Of a stretch of 64,000 nucleotides of DNA, positions 61,301-64,000 are shown one piece after another; the stretch's first letter is position 1, and the number at the start of each line of letters is the position of its first letter. The notes under the pieces are model-generated. The model saw nothing but the letters and a program-made list of their open reading frames with translations, made no database searches and had not been told where the DNA came from. Origin of the DNA: Steromphala cineraria (Eukaryota > Mollusca > Gastropoda > Trochida > Trochidae). Position numbers and translations under genes: made by a program. The stretch covers positions 9,716,708-9,780,707 of the forward strand of contig OU744725.1 of assembly GCA_916613615.1 (NCBI GenBank). The letters are read 5' to 3'.

Positions 61301-62835
61301 TGCCCTCGATTTCTAAGATAGCAAACATATTCTCATCACAGTTATCATCACATATATCTTCGGTGAATTTTTATTGTTGTCATGTTCTATTACAAGACTT
61401 ACAAGCCGACAGAATATAAACCGCCAAGTTGCAAAAGTGTTAAAAATATTAAACCATTGGTTAGAAACTGAATACTTTTATCAACCTAGTTTAGAATTCA
61501 CAGTTATGAGATATTTGAGAGGCATTTAGAAATTGGAGATATCAAGAAGACAATGAGTTTATGGGTTGTCAACTTCTTTATAGTAGAATGTAGCATATAT
61601 AATAACTTCGTTGAAAAAAGAAGGTACGAGAACAGTTCCTATTGTTTCTAACAAGAATCATATGCATGTATTAGTAATAGCTACTAGCGTAGTAAATGGC
61701 ATGCATCGGTTAATGGCAGGGACACTTTGTCCGAGAGGCCAGTACGAGGAGGAACCGAGTACGGGCTCGAGGACAAAGTGTCCCTGCTAGTAACCGACTT
61801 ACATCTCACTTGATCCGAGTACAATCAACCGCAACATTAATAGTTTTAAATAAAATTTCAATTTCCGATAACCTTCCAAGGGCCCCTTCACTGTTTTATG
61901 AATGAAGTGTGTAGTAATATGAATGGTGTACGAGCACGTGCTTCATAGACAGTTGAATTTTGACAGTGGTCTCTACTTATGAAACGTTTCCCTTGAATAT
62001 CCAAAAGTTACTGAATAAAGTTACTTTAATCGTTCCCTTAACAAGTTTAGTTAATTTGTTTTAGCTTATCTATGAAGTAAATTAAATACGTATCATTCTT
62101 AAATTATTTTGGATATTTCTAGACTTATTTTCCTTACATAACAAAAGTTTTGGTGCAACATAAATCATATAATGTTTATTTCTTGGTTTTGTTATATCTA
62201 GTGCAAACTAAAGTCTACAGTTTTATTAGGTGATATTAATATTTTTATTTACGCAAAACATGTCAGTATTATGATTGTTTTCCAGCTTGTTTTATTTGAT
62301 TATTGATACTTTCAGTTCATTTCTATGTCTATGTTGTTGATTAATTGTTTTAAACCGTGTGTAGGAAAGGTTTACAAAAGTGTCCTTGCATTTGATGTCA
62401 GAACGTTTTGGCCTACGAGTTCCCGATATCGATAATGAACAGGACACTTTTATGAATGGTTGCCATGGACGACGAGGTCTAAGTGGATGTAAGTTATGAA
62501 TTACCTTTCAAAAAATCCACTGTTTGATCATTTCCTTCATTGCCTTCAGTGACTGAAACTTGAAAATTAATATATGAAATAATCTTTAAAGAACAGAAAG
62601 AGTTCGCTTTAGCTACGCACAATTATTATTCCTAACGCAAATGAATAGAATATTTTAAACTTAAATTACCGTGTTCCCTAAACATCTGACTACACGTACG
62701 TAGAGAAAATATAACGTTTGGAATTACCTGACCTATAGATTAACACCATAATTTTTTTTTAAATAACCGTGCGATCGGCCCTTTATCATCATGTGTCAAT
62801 GTTGAGAATCATATATTGTACTTACCTTCCGTCAT
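58383..62835 (-). CDS. Four-exon gene for a small tetraspan membrane protein (unrecognised family)
   Basis: Coding exons, in order on the minus strand: 62835-62826 (ATG in a 24-bp exon, 62849-62826), 60995-60936, 60667-60476 and 58540-58383. Every junction has consensus sites: AAG/GTAAG, TTTCAG/T, GTAG/GTAAG, TTTCAG/G, AT/GTGAG and TTCCAG/G. Phases agree throughout, giving 420 nt and 139 residues plus TAA. Four hydrophobic segments lie at about residues 7-28, 36-58, 69-92 and 103-125, with a short loop holding Cys97 and an acidic tail after a CKC motif. This is the shape of claudin-, MARVEL- or other four-helix membrane proteins, but no family signature (such as the claudin W-GLW) is visible and I do not name it. 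The 5' UTR probably starts further upstream; a possible donor CTGCAG/GTGGGT lies near 63148. Intron 3 (58541-60475) contains nested mobile elements. Confidence 0.8.
58635..59934. mobile_element. MITE related to 21905-22265, split by a nested insertion
   Basis: Left part CATTCACTCCCCACAGAGGC and right part ending GGAAGAGAATG match the termini and inner blocks of the 361-bp MITE (CCTCTGTTATATTACGCCGA, CATCTCCCATT). The two halves are separated by about 1 kb of nested repeat. It lies in intron 3 of the tetraspan gene. No clear target duplication remains. Confidence 0.75.
58782..59765 (-). repeat. Nested repeat rich in TGACCTTGACCT, two 400-bp units
   Basis: Inserted within the MITE where its uninterrupted copy reads AAACTAATGACA. 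Two diverged units of about 397 bp share TTTTCAAGTTATCGCGTTTA, CAAGG and clusters of TGACCTTGACCTTTGACCTT. The right end is G+C rich (GCGGCGGACGCGGCGGCGG) next to a perfect hairpin (AGCAGCCCCGTC..GACGGGGCTGCT). It is the same general type as 37943-38477. Non-coding. Confidence 0.65.
61717..61786. repeat. Small hairpin element with CAGGGACACTTTGTCC arms
   Basis: CAGGGACACTTTGTCC (61717-61732) is mirrored at 61771-61786, and the outer CGGTTA/TAACCG pair extends it. A looser relative (AAAAGTGTCCT and AGGACACTTTT) occurs near 62376-62452. Both are in the first intron of the tetraspan gene. Confidence 0.7.
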
Positions 62836-62849
62836 GACGAGACTGCTTC

Positions 62850-64000
62850 CTAAAATATATAAATTGAAATCGAAAATGTACGATGACGCATTACTTTCAT
62901 TAACAATAAACACATGTGCCCAACAATTATACAATTGGATATTTCTAAAATAGTTTTTTTTAATTCGATGTTTCGTAAAGATACTAACTGGTTCTTCATG
63001 CCTGAATGTTCCATTTCAAACAGACAAGTGTACATCTCGTTAATAGGAGACTGACAAAGTGTTTCTAATATAGTTTCATTAAATTTTTTTTATATATATT
63101 GATGACATTTACTTTAACAAGCGATGTACGTAAGACAGACCCACCTGCAGTTCGACTTTCGTTTGAACTGACCGATGATAACCTATAATTTGAACCTGAT
63201 AGATTGATACATACTTTAATTATAGATATGACACTCATACTACTTGAACTTTGGTTGTGCTAATCGCCTTGATAGCAAAAAGGTGTAATCATGTAACTGA
63301 TTCGTTCAACAACTATGCGTTTTTAAAATGCATGACACGATAAATCAAATGAACCCTTTTTTTATATAAACGATATATTTAAATTTTGTGTATTTTGAGA
63401 ATATAACCTATTACAAATCTTTATTTTTTATGAAGATATCGATAAGACAAGAGAGTCCAAAAAAGAGAACCATGGGCGTTTGGCTCTTTGATTAGGGAGC
63501 TTTGGGTTCGCTAGGCGTGTCAAATCAAAAGAAAGAAAAATTGGGCTCTATTTTTCATTTACCTTAAACTTGAGTTGTTCAAACCATACATTCCTTATCT
63601 GTACCTTTCAATTTAGTTGAAGACTACATATCACTTTTGTATGTTTCTAAACGTATGCTAAAGTGACAACACGCTAAACAGCCTAGAAAAACCTGCCGTC
63701 AGCGATACTAGGGATTTGACCTGATAGACATATTTTGTATTGTAGGTTCTCTGATAATAAAAGGCAACAATAGTGTTGTTACTAACACTCACTACACTGA
63801 ATACCAAAAGAAACTTTGCAATTTTAAAACTGAAATTTCGAAAACGATCTCATATTTACATTTTCATTTAAGTTAGCAATGACACAGTTGAAACCCACAC
63901 TTTTAAGTTTAAAACTTTTAATTGAGCAATATTCATGCATTTTTGCAGAAATGACAAAAATGTCATAATCACGTGACGTTTCGGCTTGAACTTAGTCACG
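62850..64000. other. Upstream region of the tetraspan gene, non-coding
   Basis: It should contain the promoter and 5' UTR of the gene read leftward, but no TATA box or initiator could be assigned. Near 63800 ACTGAATACCAAAAGAAACT resembles a Tc1-type terminus whose element would run off the window. Confidence 0.4.

Noticed and set aside
63790..64000. Start of a further Tc1-like element
   Set aside because: Only a terminus-like string is visible before the window ends; listed as a remark, not as a feature.

Overview
The window looks like AT-rich (roughly one third G+C by eye) nuclear DNA of an invertebrate, most likely a mollusc. The evidence is tRNA-derived SINEs whose bodies resemble the widespread molluscan SINE class, Tc1-like, Penelope-like and non-LTR remnants, a Polinton-type capsid relic, many TTAA-flanked MITEs, and short exons with GT/AG introns. 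There are no operons, bacterial ribosome sites, CRISPR arrays or rRNA/tRNA genes.

Layout. (1) 1-27.9 kb and about 28.0-53.5 kb are two diverged copies of one ancestral segment in the same order and orientation: an old tandem duplication of about 28 kb. Different transposons have since interrupted each copy. (2) Copy A carries a foldback element with an 11-bp target duplication (1394-1627), a 3-kb element with 71-bp Transib-like inverted repeats and a 5-bp duplication (2353-5341) that holds Polinton capsid and Penelope endonuclease relics, a Tc1 relic (9.4-10.1 kb), a 7-kb transposon (10131-17138), several MITEs, and a non-LTR reverse transcriptase relic (24.7-25.3 kb). (3) Copy B carries SINEs, a Tc1 transposase pseudogene (33954-34795), a 4.1-kb element with inverted repeats of about 330 bp (37161-41260), an 87-bp tandem array (43231-43742), two abutting MITEs, a second foldback element (48009-48142), a palindrome-rich element (52334-53005) and an internally deleted Tc1 element (53491-54176). 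(4) 57.0-64 kb holds a MITE, a 41-bp tandem array and one host gene on the minus strand.

Two coding units stand out. The first is the gene of the 7-kb transposon, read on the minus strand. It encodes a basic N-terminal segment, an OTU-like cysteine protease fold with Asp/Cys and His in place, about 60 copies of an acidic 8-residue repeat, and a small C-terminal beta-type domain. No transposase is recognisable, and about a dozen copies of a 16-bp motif lie in each arm. The second is a four-exon gene (coding span 58383-62835, minus) reconstructed from splice sites and intron phase. It encodes a 139-residue protein with four predicted membrane helices, and its largest intron contains nested mobile elements. 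Everything else is non-coding or broken mobile DNA.
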